Below, in pieces: positions 7,200 through 14,625 of a stretch of DNA of 20,131 nucleotides. The translations under genes were made by a program, and so were the position numbers. Positions within the stretch are counted from its first letter, which is position 1. Each line of letters begins with the position of its first letter. Under the pieces are notes generated by a model. The model was not told the origin of the DNA, searched no databases, and worked only from the letters and a program-made list of their open reading frames with translations. Source of the stretch: Candidatus Zhuqueibacterota bacterium (GTDB lineage: Bacteria; Zhuqueibacterota; Zhuqueibacteria; Residuimicrobiales; Krinioviventaceae); NCBI GenBank assembly GCA_003854995.1, contig RQOI01000321.1, positions 1-20,131 on the forward strand, in the 5' to 3' direction.

Positions 7200-7228
7200 A
7201 AGATAGGGCGATGCGAATAAAAAAGCAA
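7200..7228 (-). promoter_or_regulatory. Candidate promoter of the sensor-kinase operon
   Basis: On the minus strand TTGCTT (7223-7228) is followed after 17 bases by TATCTT (7200-7205). The predicted transcription start falls within a few bases of the ATG at 7191, so the message would be leaderless or nearly so. This agrees with the lack of a ribosome binding site at that start. The boxes are only partial matches, and TATCTT recurs upstream of the hydrolase gene at 16009-16014. Confidence 0.35.
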
Positions 7229-7469
7229 GGAGAATTGTTGCCCCCCTCGCAAGAACGCCGAGTTGCACAGAGGAAAAACAAAAGTTCTTTTCTTCCACAA
7301 TGGTGCCTGGTGTGAACGTGATAAGCTTTTTCAAAGTTTTGCTTCATTTATTTTCTCGGCGGTGCCCTCGGCGGTTTGGATATTTTTGGTTGCACCCAAA
7401 GGTCTCACCAAGTTGATCTTTTGCGTCTTTGCCTGAGACTGACCTTTTACATTCAATAGATAAAATCAC

Positions 7470-7501
7470 TTGACAATGGCTATAATTCCTTGTTATTTTT
7501 G
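7470..7501 (+). promoter_or_regulatory. Candidate promoter for the 178-residue protein gene
   Basis: TTGACA (7470-7475) is followed after 18 bases by TATTTT (7494-7499). The downstream box reads TATTTTTG, which also fits the TAnnTTTG element of Bacteroidota-type promoters. The leader to the ATG at 7791 would be roughly 280 bases and contains the two hairpins. Other AT-rich boxes nearby make this choice tentative. Confidence 0.35.
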
Positions 7502-7568
7502 TATATATTAAGTTGGTTCCTGACGAAACTATGTTCTTCGACAAAACACTCTTTTTTTCACCGCTGGC

Positions 7569-7587
7569 GCAGCGAAAACGTCGCTGC
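7569..7587. other. Perfect 7-bp hairpin in the intergenic region
   Basis: GCAGCGA (7569-7575), a five-base loop, then TCGCTGC (7581-7587). A competing stem, CGCTG-GCG-CAGCG (7562-7574), overlaps its left arm, so two folds are mutually exclusive. A second hairpin, AACTCT-N7-AGAGTT (7603-7621), follows. Neither is followed by a T-run in either direction, so they are not intrinsic terminators. They could structure the leader of the plus-strand transcript. Confidence 0.45.
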
Positions 7588-7790
7588 CAAAACCATGGCA
7601 GGAACTCTGAAGAATAGAGTTTCATAACTGTCTGTAAAAATGAAAGTTCTGCAAAAAAAGATTCGTTTGGGAAATTTGTCGCGTTCTTATTTTGTTTATT
7701 TTTATCATACACCAATAAAGCATTTACTGGCATAAATATTGTAGTCGCAAGGGGAAAAAAGACAAACCTGAGCGCACTCGAAGGCCCAAG

Positions 7791-8327
7791 ATGGATGAAC
7801 TCTTTTACTTTCCGACATTCGATCTATTGATCAAGGTCATTTATGCCAGTGAAGCCAATTCCATTCGATATGCAACGCATCGCGTGGTGAAACCGCAGGA
7901 AAAGAGGATAGTGGAACGTTATGTTTTGCATGAAATTGCACCAAAAACAGAGTATTATACCCGGCATCCCTCCCTCCTGCTCTACATGGGAGTTGATCTC
8001 TCTCTGAAAAAGGAACTCAAAACATATCAGGTGAAGGATACCATAAAAACCATCATCGACCAGAAACATTCGATCGATCAAAAAGTTCAGGATCTCATTT
8101 CATCATCGTTGAGCAATTACTATTTTGAACGTCTTGGCGACAAACTTTTGCATCTTCGACATATCATGGAGAGCAGCCTGGGACCTGTCGAATTTGAAAA
8201 GACGGTGAAGGAAATAAAAGCATTGCTGAACGCCTACAATCAGAATAGCGGGCAAGAAATTGACATGCGCACAATTTTACCGCCTGAAGCAATCGCGCAT
8301 TACCGCCAATTGATCAGCAGCGAGTGA
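7791..8327 (+). CDS. Unrecognised 178-residue protein
   Basis: I do not recognise a family. The protein has no signal peptide, no membrane segment and no cysteine. It is rich in charged residues and appears largely helical in its second half (KTIIDQKHSIDQKVQDLISS at about 86-105, then FEKTVKEIKALLNAY at about 135-149). The first half is rich in Tyr, His and Arg. The ATG at 7791 has only a weak AAGG ribosome binding site, but codon usage resembles its neighbours and the frame is uninterrupted. It ends 55 bases before the beta-barrel/TPR gene and is probably cotranscribed with it, suggesting a cytoplasmic accessory role, which is inference. The long AT-rich region upstream may carry its promoter and leader. 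Confidence 0.7.
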   Translation: MDELFYFPTFDLLIKVIYASEANSIRYATHRVVKPQEKRIVERYVLHEIAPKTEYYTRHPSLLLYMGVDLSLKKELKTYQVKDTIKTIIDQKHSIDQKVQDLISSSLSNYYFERLGDKLLHLRHIMESSLGPVEFEKTVKEIKALLNAYNQNSGQEIDMRTILPPEAIAHYRQLISSE

Positions 8328-8382
8328 GGGGAAAATGCGACAGCTTTCTTCCCATATGACCATGTTAAGACAGGAGAAAAAG

Positions 8383-9675
8383 ATGAGCAAGAGAATCTCA
8401 GTATTCGTCATTGTAATGGCAGCAGTTGTTTTTACATCATCTGAGGTTTTTGCCCAAGAAGAATACAAGCCGACATTAGGCATTGGTTTCAACGGCGGCA
8501 TCCAGAAACCCTTTTGTGATGTCCTGCATACTGGCCTGTCGCTCGCCGGAGAGGGTTTCATGAGATTCTTGATCAGCGACGGCTTTAACGTGCGCCTTGG
8601 CGTGGGATATGGCGAGCTAAGCGATGGTTTTAGTTATCGGACATTTCATACGACGGTGTTCAATGCCGATTTGAAAGCCCATCTCTACCTCGTCAAATCG
8701 GGCGCCTTTCGTCCGTATGCAGCGTTGGGATTTGGCGCTATCAACTATACTTATCATCCGGAAGATCCGCCCAAGACGCCGATCGGCGATCCCGCTCTGG
8801 GCGGCAAAGCCTTCTGGGATGTCGCCTTCATCGCCGGCGGCGGGGCGGACATTATGCTGTCACGAAAAATCGCCCTCACGGCGAGCGCCGATTACCGCCA
8901 CACGACCACGGATGGCCTGGACGGTGCACTGCAAGGGACATCCAAGGATGGCTTTTTGACCGCCCGTTTGGGCCTCGTCTTTTTCAGCGGCCAAAAGCCA
9001 AAATCAGAGCAGGAGCTGCTCGCCGAAGCGGCCAGGAGATCCGCGGCTGAACCAGCCGTCGTCACACCGGTGGAGACCGATGATGAGACGGCCGATATCC
9101 TCGCTCTCCTCATGGGCACAAAGACGCAGCCGACGACAGAAGCTCCGGCAGCGGCCTCTGACCTGCAAAAGCGGGTGGATGAATTGAAAAAACTAATCAA
9201 TAGCAAGGAGCAGGAAATCGCCACGATGCAGAATGATCTCTCGGCAAAGGATACAAAAATATTAGATCTGCAGCGCGAGCTCGATCAATTGGGAGCATTT
9301 ACGCGAGACTTTAGCTCAGCCTACAGAGAGGGATTGCGTCTCTACAGCCTGCGGCAACATGATAAATCGATCGCCATTTTCAGGAACCTGCGCGAAAACA
9401 ATCCACGCCATAAACTGGCGAGCAACTGCATCTACTGGATTGGTGAAAACTATTTCTTAAAGCGAGACTATGTGTCGGCGATTGAGGCCTTAAACGCTGT
9501 ATTCAATTACGACTTTTCCTATAAAACCGATGACGCGACATTGATGCTGGGACGCTGCTATAACAAGCTGGGACAGAATGACCGGGCGATCGCCTATTTT
9601 CAAGAACTCATCACAAAGTATCCGGACAGCGAGTATATCGCCAAAGCAAGGCAATGGATCGAACGTATCCAATAA
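8383..9675 (+). CDS. Exported outer-membrane beta-barrel with coiled coil and YbgF-like TPR tail
   Basis: A 430-residue exported protein. A signal peptide (1-24, ending VFA before QEEYKP) is followed by a barrel-like region (about 25-202) of alternating hydrophobic residues and aromatic/glycine-rich strands (RFLISDGFNVRLGVGYGEL, PYAALGFGAINYTY). An Ala/Pro/Thr-rich linker (about 205-258), a coiled coil (about 258-304) and a C-terminal TPR region (about 312-430) follow. The TPR region resembles the tail of CpoB/YbgF, including the final AIAYFQELITKYPDSEYIAKA. The barrel would anchor it in the outer membrane with the TPRs in the periplasm, for protein-protein contact; the partner is unknown. 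The start at 8383 is chosen because AGGAGAAAAAG precedes it and it begins the signal peptide. An in-frame ATG at 8335, with GAGGGG upstream, would add 16 residues. Confidence 0.85.
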   Translation: MSKRISVFVIVMAAVVFTSSEVFAQEEYKPTLGIGFNGGIQKPFCDVLHTGLSLAGEGFMRFLISDGFNVRLGVGYGELSDGFSYRTFHTTVFNADLKAHLYLVKSGAFRPYAALGFGAINYTYHPEDPPKTPIGDPALGGKAFWDVAFIAGGGADIMLSRKIALTASADYRHTTTDGLDGALQGTSKDGFLTARLGLVFFSGQKPKSEQELLAEAARRSAAEPAVVTPVETDDETADILALLMGTKTQPTTEAPAAASDLQKRVDELKKLINSKEQEIATMQNDLSAKDTKILDLQRELDQLGAFTRDFSSAYREGLRLYSLRQHDKSIAIFRNLRENNPRHKLASNCIYWIGENYFLKRDYVSAIEALNAVFNYDFSYKTDDATLMLGRCYNKLGQNDRAIAYFQELITKYPDSEYIAKARQWIERIQ

Positions 9676-9682
9676 AAAAAAA

Positions 9683-9710
9683 GCCGCCTCTTTCAGGCGG
9701 CTTTTTTTTT
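9683..9710. terminator. Bidirectional intrinsic terminator
   Basis: GCCGCC (9683-9688), a seven-base loop, then GGCGGC (9696-9701) is flanked by an A-run (9674-9682) and a T-run (9702-9710). It therefore works as a rho-independent terminator in both directions. It sits between the convergent ends of the TPR gene (9675) and the adenylate cyclase gene (9727); the A-run begins inside the stop codon of the former. Confidence 0.95.
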
Positions 9711-9726
9711 GCCCGCACGGCATCAG

Positions 9727-11844
9727 CTATTTCTGCTTCAGCTCATGCACGCCGTCCCAGTCTGGATCCGGCGGGTGCTCCAGAAAATCGAGACAGCGGA
9801 CAGTGTAGAGTCGCGATGGACCATCGGAGGGGAAATGGCGCAAGATGCGCCGAAACGCCTTCAGCGCATCGCCCCAGCGGTGACTTTTATATAATTCCAG
9901 AGCTTCAGCAAATGTCCCCATGATCAACTCTTCCTCAATCTGCGGCAGCGGTTCCATGGCGCGCAATTCATAGATTCGCACCGGTTTTTGGATGCCGACG
10001 ACTCGCACATGATCTATTTCGCGCGCCACGATCTTATCTTTAGCCAGCTGGTAAGTGTTTTCGCTGATGAGAATAAAAGTCTGGTAAATCTTATTAGCGC
10101 TCTCCAGCCGGGCGCCCAGATTGATCTCATTGCCGATGACCGTATAATCAAATATCTGCTTGGAGCCCAGATTTCCGACAAGGGCATTTCCCGAGTTGAT
10201 GCCGATGCCGATATCAAAATAGTCCGAATTTTCGGCCGCCCACTTTTTCTGCAAGAGCCGTACGCCATTCATCATTTCGACCGCCGTGCAACAAGCCTTT
10301 TCGGCGTGATCCGCGAAATAGTAGGGCGTGCCAAACAAGGCCATGATCTCGTCGCCGACAAACTTGTCCAGCGTGCCATTATTAGCAAAAATGATATCCA
10401 CCATCTGCGTGAGATAGTCCGAAAGCCGCTTGACGACGAATTCGGGCTCATGCTTTTCGGAAAAATGGGAAAACTGGCGGATATCCGAGAACAATACGGT
10501 GAGCTCACGTCGCTCGCCGCCGAATTCGGGCAATTTGCCGGAATCGATCATCTGGTTGACGATCGTCGGTGACATGTAATGCTGAAAAATACGACGAATG
10601 CGCACTTTTTCGCGACGTTCGGTGATGATGGTGAATACAAGCCCGCTCATATAACTGAACAGGACGGCGATGAGCGGCATGGTCACATCGATGATGAGAC
10701 CACGATGCAGGAACACCTTATAAGCGATGAACCGCAGGAGCGCCATCTCAACAAGGATCAACAGCGTCGCCTGCAGCGGCTTGAGATAGAGGATGCAGAT
10801 CGTCGCCAGGACGACCAGAACGATCAGGATGCTAAAATCAACAAATGGATCGATCTTTCTGATGAAATCCCCGCGCATGATCGTGCTGAGAGCATTCGCG
10901 TGCGTCTCCACGCCGGGCATCTTGACGCGCTTGCCCTTGTAGTAATAGAATGGCGTGAACTTTATGTCGTGCAGCTCTTCCGCAGCAGCGCCGACAAAGA
11001 CGATCTTGTCTTTGAAGGTTTCCCAGGTGAGATGATATTCGAATGCATCCGTATCCGAGCCGTCGACGAGCTCAAAATCCGCATCATCCACAACGTCAAC
11101 AAAGGAAAAGGTTTTGAATGTCGTCTCCGCAGGCCCGCGATAGTTGATCATCATGGTGTTCGCATCGATTTTGGGAATGCGCCGTTCTCCCAGGATAAAC
11201 TCTTTGCCGGTGCGATTGGCCTCCTTCGGGATGGTCGGTCTGAACAGCTGCTTGTAGGCCTCAATCGCCAGGGGATAAAAAGCCTCGCCCTTGTATTCCA
11301 AAAACAGGATATAGCGGCGCATAAAGCCGTCCGTATCCTCAATTGAATTGACCGTGCCCCACGGCACGCCGCTTTCGAGCAACCACGGGTTCGGCCTGAG
11401 GATATTTTCATCCTCGACGCCGCGTCGTCCGGTCTCGTAGATAATCTTTCCCGCCAGGATGACGTTGCGCGCCTGTTGAATCGCATCGCTGAAAGCGAAA
11501 TCTTCCTGCGGTTCGCGGGCGTTTGTCTCGAAAAATTCGATATCGAAAACAATCGCACGCGCACCGCCTCTCGTCAGATTTTTAACCAGACGACCATAAT
11601 AGCGTCCCGGCAGCGGCCATTTTTCCGCCAGACTGCTGAGTGTTTTGTCATCAATACCGACGATCACAATGGACGTATCGGGTGGCTGCACCGGCCCGCG
11701 GAATTTAAAAAAGGAATCGATGGTCTTCAATTGCATCGATTCGACGACAGAAAAAATATTAAAGAATCGAGCGATAAAGACGGCGCCGAGGATGATGCAT
11801 ACGGCAAAAATATGTCTGCGGTCAACGGTCTTTATTTTTATCAT
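9727..11844 (-). CDS. CHASE2-domain class III adenylate cyclase
   Basis: A 705-residue inner-membrane signalling enzyme expected to make cAMP. An N-terminal membrane helix (11-30) leads to a periplasmic CHASE2 sensor (about 35-330). Next come three membrane helices (about 336-354, 358-378, 384-406) and a cytoplasmic cyclase domain (about 445-625). Metal ligands are Asp454 (LFSDI) and Asp498 (FVGDEIMALFG). Lys494 and Asp566 (FDYTVIG) fit adenine selection, and Asn575/Arg579 (NLGAR) are the transition-state pair. All catalytic residues are present. The C-terminal tail (about 635-705: ALELYKSHRWGDALKAFRRIL...DPDWDGVHELKQK) is TPR-like and common in CHASE2 cyclases. The ATG at 11844 lies three bases after the stop of the barrel gene (TGA-GAG-ATG), indicating coupling. 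It is last in the four-gene envelope operon. Confidence 0.92.
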   Translation of the reverse strand: MIKIKTVDRRHIFAVCIILGAVFIARFFNIFSVVESMQLKTIDSFFKFRGPVQPPDTSIVIVGIDDKTLSSLAEKWPLPGRYYGRLVKNLTRGGARAIVFDIEFFETNAREPQEDFAFSDAIQQARNVILAGKIIYETGRRGVEDENILRPNPWLLESGVPWGTVNSIEDTDGFMRRYILFLEYKGEAFYPLAIEAYKQLFRPTIPKEANRTGKEFILGERRIPKIDANTMMINYRGPAETTFKTFSFVDVVDDADFELVDGSDTDAFEYHLTWETFKDKIVFVGAAAEELHDIKFTPFYYYKGKRVKMPGVETHANALSTIMRGDFIRKIDPFVDFSILIVLVVLATICILYLKPLQATLLILVEMALLRFIAYKVFLHRGLIIDVTMPLIAVLFSYMSGLVFTIITERREKVRIRRIFQHYMSPTIVNQMIDSGKLPEFGGERRELTVLFSDIRQFSHFSEKHEPEFVVKRLSDYLTQMVDIIFANNGTLDKFVGDEIMALFGTPYYFADHAEKACCTAVEMMNGVRLLQKKWAAENSDYFDIGIGINSGNALVGNLGSKQIFDYTVIGNEINLGARLESANKIYQTFILISENTYQLAKDKIVAREIDHVRVVGIQKPVRIYELRAMEPLPQIEEELIMGTFAEALELYKSHRWGDALKAFRRILRHFPSDGPSRLYTVRCLDFLEHPPDPDWDGVHELKQK

Positions 11845-11847
11845 CTC

Positions 11848-13905
11848 TCAGAACAGTTTCTCATAACGCATTCGCAAGATCGTATCCGTGTAAGCGGAAA
11901 TCGAAGCGACGCCGGTTGCAGAAAAAGTGATAAAGCAGGTCTCGAGCATCACACTCTGCTGCGCTCGCAGGACAATTTGCGCACCCAGCCGCGCCAGATT
12001 TCTCCGCACATCGATCGCCTCGGTCCAGGTCGTATTATTGGATTGTGTCAAGCGGATTTCGCCAAAGGTCGATAATTTGTTTTGCCAGAATTTGTATTCG
12101 CCAAATGCGCTCAGCGACTGGTAGGTGAAATCCGACGCGCCGCCGCCGAGCACATTCTTGTTGGTGGAAAAGCTGAGTGTCGTGCGCAACGGAAAAGGAT
12201 ATGTCGATGACCACGACAACATATTGACATTCGACGTCATCTCTTGCGAATAATAGCCGACCAATCTCGACGCATCATATGGATCATCCTTGATCGCGGC
12301 GATAATCCCCAGGACGAAATAGTGCGAGGCATTGAAAAACGGCGCCTGATAACCGATCTGAAAATGGATGTCACGCTGCCGCGAATCCTCTCTGACATCC
12401 GTTGTATCAATGGCGCCATAGGTCAAACTGTCCAGTTGGATCTCTGTGACTCCATTATTACGGTTATAACTGCGAAAGCTCATCGAGACGTTCGGAAGAC
12501 CTTTGCCGGGATAGTAAGCGATCGCACACGTCGCGGAATTCAAATCAATGGCCGGTTTTACGCCCTGTCGAGAAAAGTTGTCCCTGTATCGCTCCATGCT
12601 AAAGTCGAGGTAGAGCTTGTTCTGCAAGAGTCTGACGCGATCTGACAGGTAAAATCCGCGAATGTCTTTGCGCAACCACGAGTTGGCGAGTGAAAAATAG
12701 TCAGAGCCAATCATCTTGTAGCCAAGCCGCAGGAGGTTGCGATAGTAATGCAGTTTGAGATTCACAGCGGTGGCGACAGAGGTCAGTTCTTTTAGATTGA
12801 GCGGCACGGTTGTATCATTGACAATGAGTATCTTTTCATATTTCTGCGGATCTATCGGCACCTCAACTGCGGCGGAGAACATGTCTTTGATATCATCTTT
12901 GGAAAAGGCGCCGACGCTGGTGTCATGCGTCAACAGGCTGACAGCCGCTTGCGCTCGCAGTTCGATTCGTCCTCTGTCGATCGACAGCAGCACATCCGGT
13001 CCGACGACGACATTGTCACTCGGACTCGTGCCGTTCGCTATGGAGTCCAAGTCGTCCCTGATCTTCACCAGGGTGACGCCGAACCGAACCGGCCGAAAGT
13101 TCAAGCTGGGGCGAATGCCGATCAAATCCTGGCCATAGGCGCCACGGCGCAGCAGGCTCGTCGTCGCATCGACAGCGCCTTCGACGGGACGTTGCGTCTG
13201 GCCGAACACTGCTTCCAGCGTGAATGGACCGGCGTTCACGCCCGCCCCGATGCCGCGAACTCTTTTTCCCCAGATGATCAAATCATTATAGCGCGGATAG
13301 ATATCGCCGGCCTGGACGCGAAAAAGATCGTGTTCGATGTCAAGAGAAAAACGGTGGCGCGGCTGAGCGTCGCCATCCTCAAGCGATGTCAAAAAAACAC
13401 GGCCGCGCACATCCAGCTCGCCGTATCGGCCGTTGAACTCAGCGCCCGTCATGGCGAACGACTCATTCTGCCGGCAGATATTCTCGTAGCGGCCTTCGGC
13501 ATAAACTCGACCGGTAAATTGCGGTCGAGGTCTTGCCGGCGCTTCGTCGCTGCGTATAAAAAACATCCCTCGCAGCGGCGGCAGCTGGTCGCCTTGTCGG
13601 TTTTTGCCGGCGATCACGATCCTGTGCGCACCGCGGGCCAAATTCTTCGCTGCGAACGTCAGCACATATTCTGACACAACAGCAGAAGAGGTGACCTCTC
13701 TCTCATTCAGATAGAGGACAATTGACGCTGGATCGATCACATCCGCCACTGAAATAGCGATCAACACCTCACCCGGCGGCAGGATTTGATCCTGCTCCGG
13801 TGTCAGGATGAGAAATGGCGGGGAGGGAATGCCGCTCTCCTGGGCGAAGAGGCTCAGCGATGCGAAGAGCAAAGTGGCAATGCATGCATTTTTTTTGTGC
13901 GCCAT
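11848..13905 (-). CDS. Large outer-membrane beta-barrel protein with N-terminal Ig-like domain
   Basis: A 685-residue exported protein I cannot assign to a named family. It has a signal peptide (about 1-21, ending LFA before QESG). An Ig/cadherin-like domain follows (about 30-118: LTPEQDQILPPGEVLIAISV, IDPASIVLYLNEREVT, RGAHRIVIAG). The rest is a long series of amphipathic strands (about 128-685) ending in the aromatic terminus YEKLF, typical of substrates of the BAM assembly machinery. The length would allow a large barrel of more than 20 strands. It follows the FecR gene by 17 bases and precedes the CHASE2 cyclase by three. It may be a surface receptor or export channel working with FecR and the cyclase; this is inferred from context only. 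The ATG at 13905 has GGAG about 12 bases upstream, a somewhat long spacing. Confidence 0.8.
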   Translation of the reverse strand: MAHKKNACIATLLFASLSLFAQESGIPSPPFLILTPEQDQILPPGEVLIAISVADVIDPASIVLYLNEREVTSSAVVSEYVLTFAAKNLARGAHRIVIAGKNRQGDQLPPLRGMFFIRSDEAPARPRPQFTGRVYAEGRYENICRQNESFAMTGAEFNGRYGELDVRGRVFLTSLEDGDAQPRHRFSLDIEHDLFRVQAGDIYPRYNDLIIWGKRVRGIGAGVNAGPFTLEAVFGQTQRPVEGAVDATTSLLRRGAYGQDLIGIRPSLNFRPVRFGVTLVKIRDDLDSIANGTSPSDNVVVGPDVLLSIDRGRIELRAQAAVSLLTHDTSVGAFSKDDIKDMFSAAVEVPIDPQKYEKILIVNDTTVPLNLKELTSVATAVNLKLHYYRNLLRLGYKMIGSDYFSLANSWLRKDIRGFYLSDRVRLLQNKLYLDFSMERYRDNFSRQGVKPAIDLNSATCAIAYYPGKGLPNVSMSFRSYNRNNGVTEIQLDSLTYGAIDTTDVREDSRQRDIHFQIGYQAPFFNASHYFVLGIIAAIKDDPYDASRLVGYYSQEMTSNVNMLSWSSTYPFPLRTTLSFSTNKNVLGGGASDFTYQSLSAFGEYKFWQNKLSTFGEIRLTQSNNTTWTEAIDVRRNLARLGAQIVLRAQQSVMLETCFITFSATGVASISAYTDTILRMRYEKLF

Positions 13906-13922
13906 TAGAACAGTCTACTCCA

Positions 13923-14594
13923 CTACTTTTGATATTTCAGCCGTAATTTCTTCTTCACACCATTTGCATCTTGAAACTCAATATCGATAGAATCCGCGGT
14001 TTCATCGTCATCAGCCCATGGTACAAAATCGACGGTGTCTGTGAGCAGAGGCGCCTTTCCCCGTTCGACTGTGCCCGTCTTGCCGGGCGTCACCAGGACG
14101 CTGTCCACTTTGTTAAAGACCGAAACAGCTCCCGTCACGCCGATGACCGTCATTTTCGCGTCAGCATCGACAATGGTGTAAAATTCAGTGCCCCGGACCG
14201 CCGCCACTCCGGAGGGCGTCACCATGCGATAGCCGGCGCCCTTGGGATTAATTTTTGCCCACACCTGCCCGATGGTCATGAGCAGTCTCTTCTTGATGCC
14301 CAGTTCGCCGCGCTCGCCTTCCAGCTGGAATTGCGATTTGGAGCGAATCTTCAATATACTCCTGTCATCGGTGAATGCGATGGCCACAAAGGCGCCCTCT
14401 TCGGTTTTGACGATATCACCGCTGTTGAGGCGACGTCCATTGACGAGCGGCTGCCACGCGTCAGCGCCTGACTTGATCTGCGCGCCCCCCGTGACCTTGA
14501 TGACCAAGGCGATCTCCTTCGCATTCTGGCCCACAATCTCAAAGGCGGGAAGAACAACGAGCAGCAAACAAAGAGCAAGACGACTTTTTATCAT
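13923..14594 (-). CDS. Exported FecR-domain protein
   Basis: A 223-residue protein with an N-terminal signal sequence (about 1-22) and a FecR domain. Visible hallmarks are VTGGAQIK (34-41), LNSGDIVKTEEGAFVAIAFTDDRSILKI (56-83), the repeat-like LLMTIGQVWAKI (104-115) and MVTPSGVAAVRGTEFYTIVD (124-143). In iron-uptake systems FecR relays a signal from an outer-membrane receptor across the periplasm. Here there is no anti-sigma or ECF sigma gene beside it; the neighbours are an outer-membrane barrel and a CHASE2 cyclase. FecR and CHASE2 genes are known to co-occur. The frame is open upstream into the previous gene; GAGAGG is nine bases before the ATG at 14594 and three before an ATG at 14600, so 14594 is preferred. 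An acidic stretch (194-206) lies near the C terminus. Confidence 0.87.
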   Translation of the reverse strand: MIKSRLALCLLLVVLPAFEIVGQNAKEIALVIKVTGGAQIKSGADAWQPLVNGRRLNSGDIVKTEEGAFVAIAFTDDRSILKIRSKSQFQLEGERGELGIKKRLLMTIGQVWAKINPKGAGYRMVTPSGVAAVRGTEFYTIVDADAKMTVIGVTGAVSVFNKVDSVLVTPGKTGTVERGKAPLLTDTVDFVPWADDDETADSIDIEFQDANGVKKKLRLKYQK

Positions 14595-14625
14595 GATCAT
14601 AATCCTCTCATCGCAAAAAGAAACG

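Larger units (their letters stand above)
7192..7790. other. Divergent intergenic region, AT-rich, with hairpins and short degraded repeats
   Basis: No credible gene is seen in these 599 bases. The part near the sensor kinase holds CGCCGAG (7256-7262) and its reverse complement CTCGGCG (7355-7361). A 12-base unit CTCGGCGGTGCC (7355-7366) is partly repeated in tandem (7367-7375). This looks like a decayed intergenic inverted repeat. The middle has a candidate plus-strand promoter near 7470. Further on are two small hairpins (7569-7587 and 7603-7621). A 129-codon minus-strand open frame across 7344-7733 lacks a ribosome binding site and recognisable domains and is not called a gene. Confidence 0.6.

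Noticed and set aside
7079..7334. Short minus-strand open frames overlapping the sensor-kinase start
   Set aside because: They overlap the ferredoxin-motif coding region in other frames and show no domain; the sequence is explained by the kinase gene and its upstream region.
7344..7733. 129-codon minus-strand open frame in the intergenic region
   Set aside because: It has no ribosome binding site, no recognisable domain and a biased composition, and it runs across the degraded repeats, the hairpins and a plus-strand promoter candidate.
9988..11346. Long plus-strand open frames (194 and 255 codons) opposite the cyclase gene
   Set aside because: They lie wholly antisense to a gene with intact catalytic motifs and show no domain or ribosome binding site of their own.
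12925..13674. 249-codon plus-strand open frame opposite the barrel gene
   Set aside because: Antisense shadow; the minus-strand frame has a signal peptide, beta-strand pattern and operon spacing.
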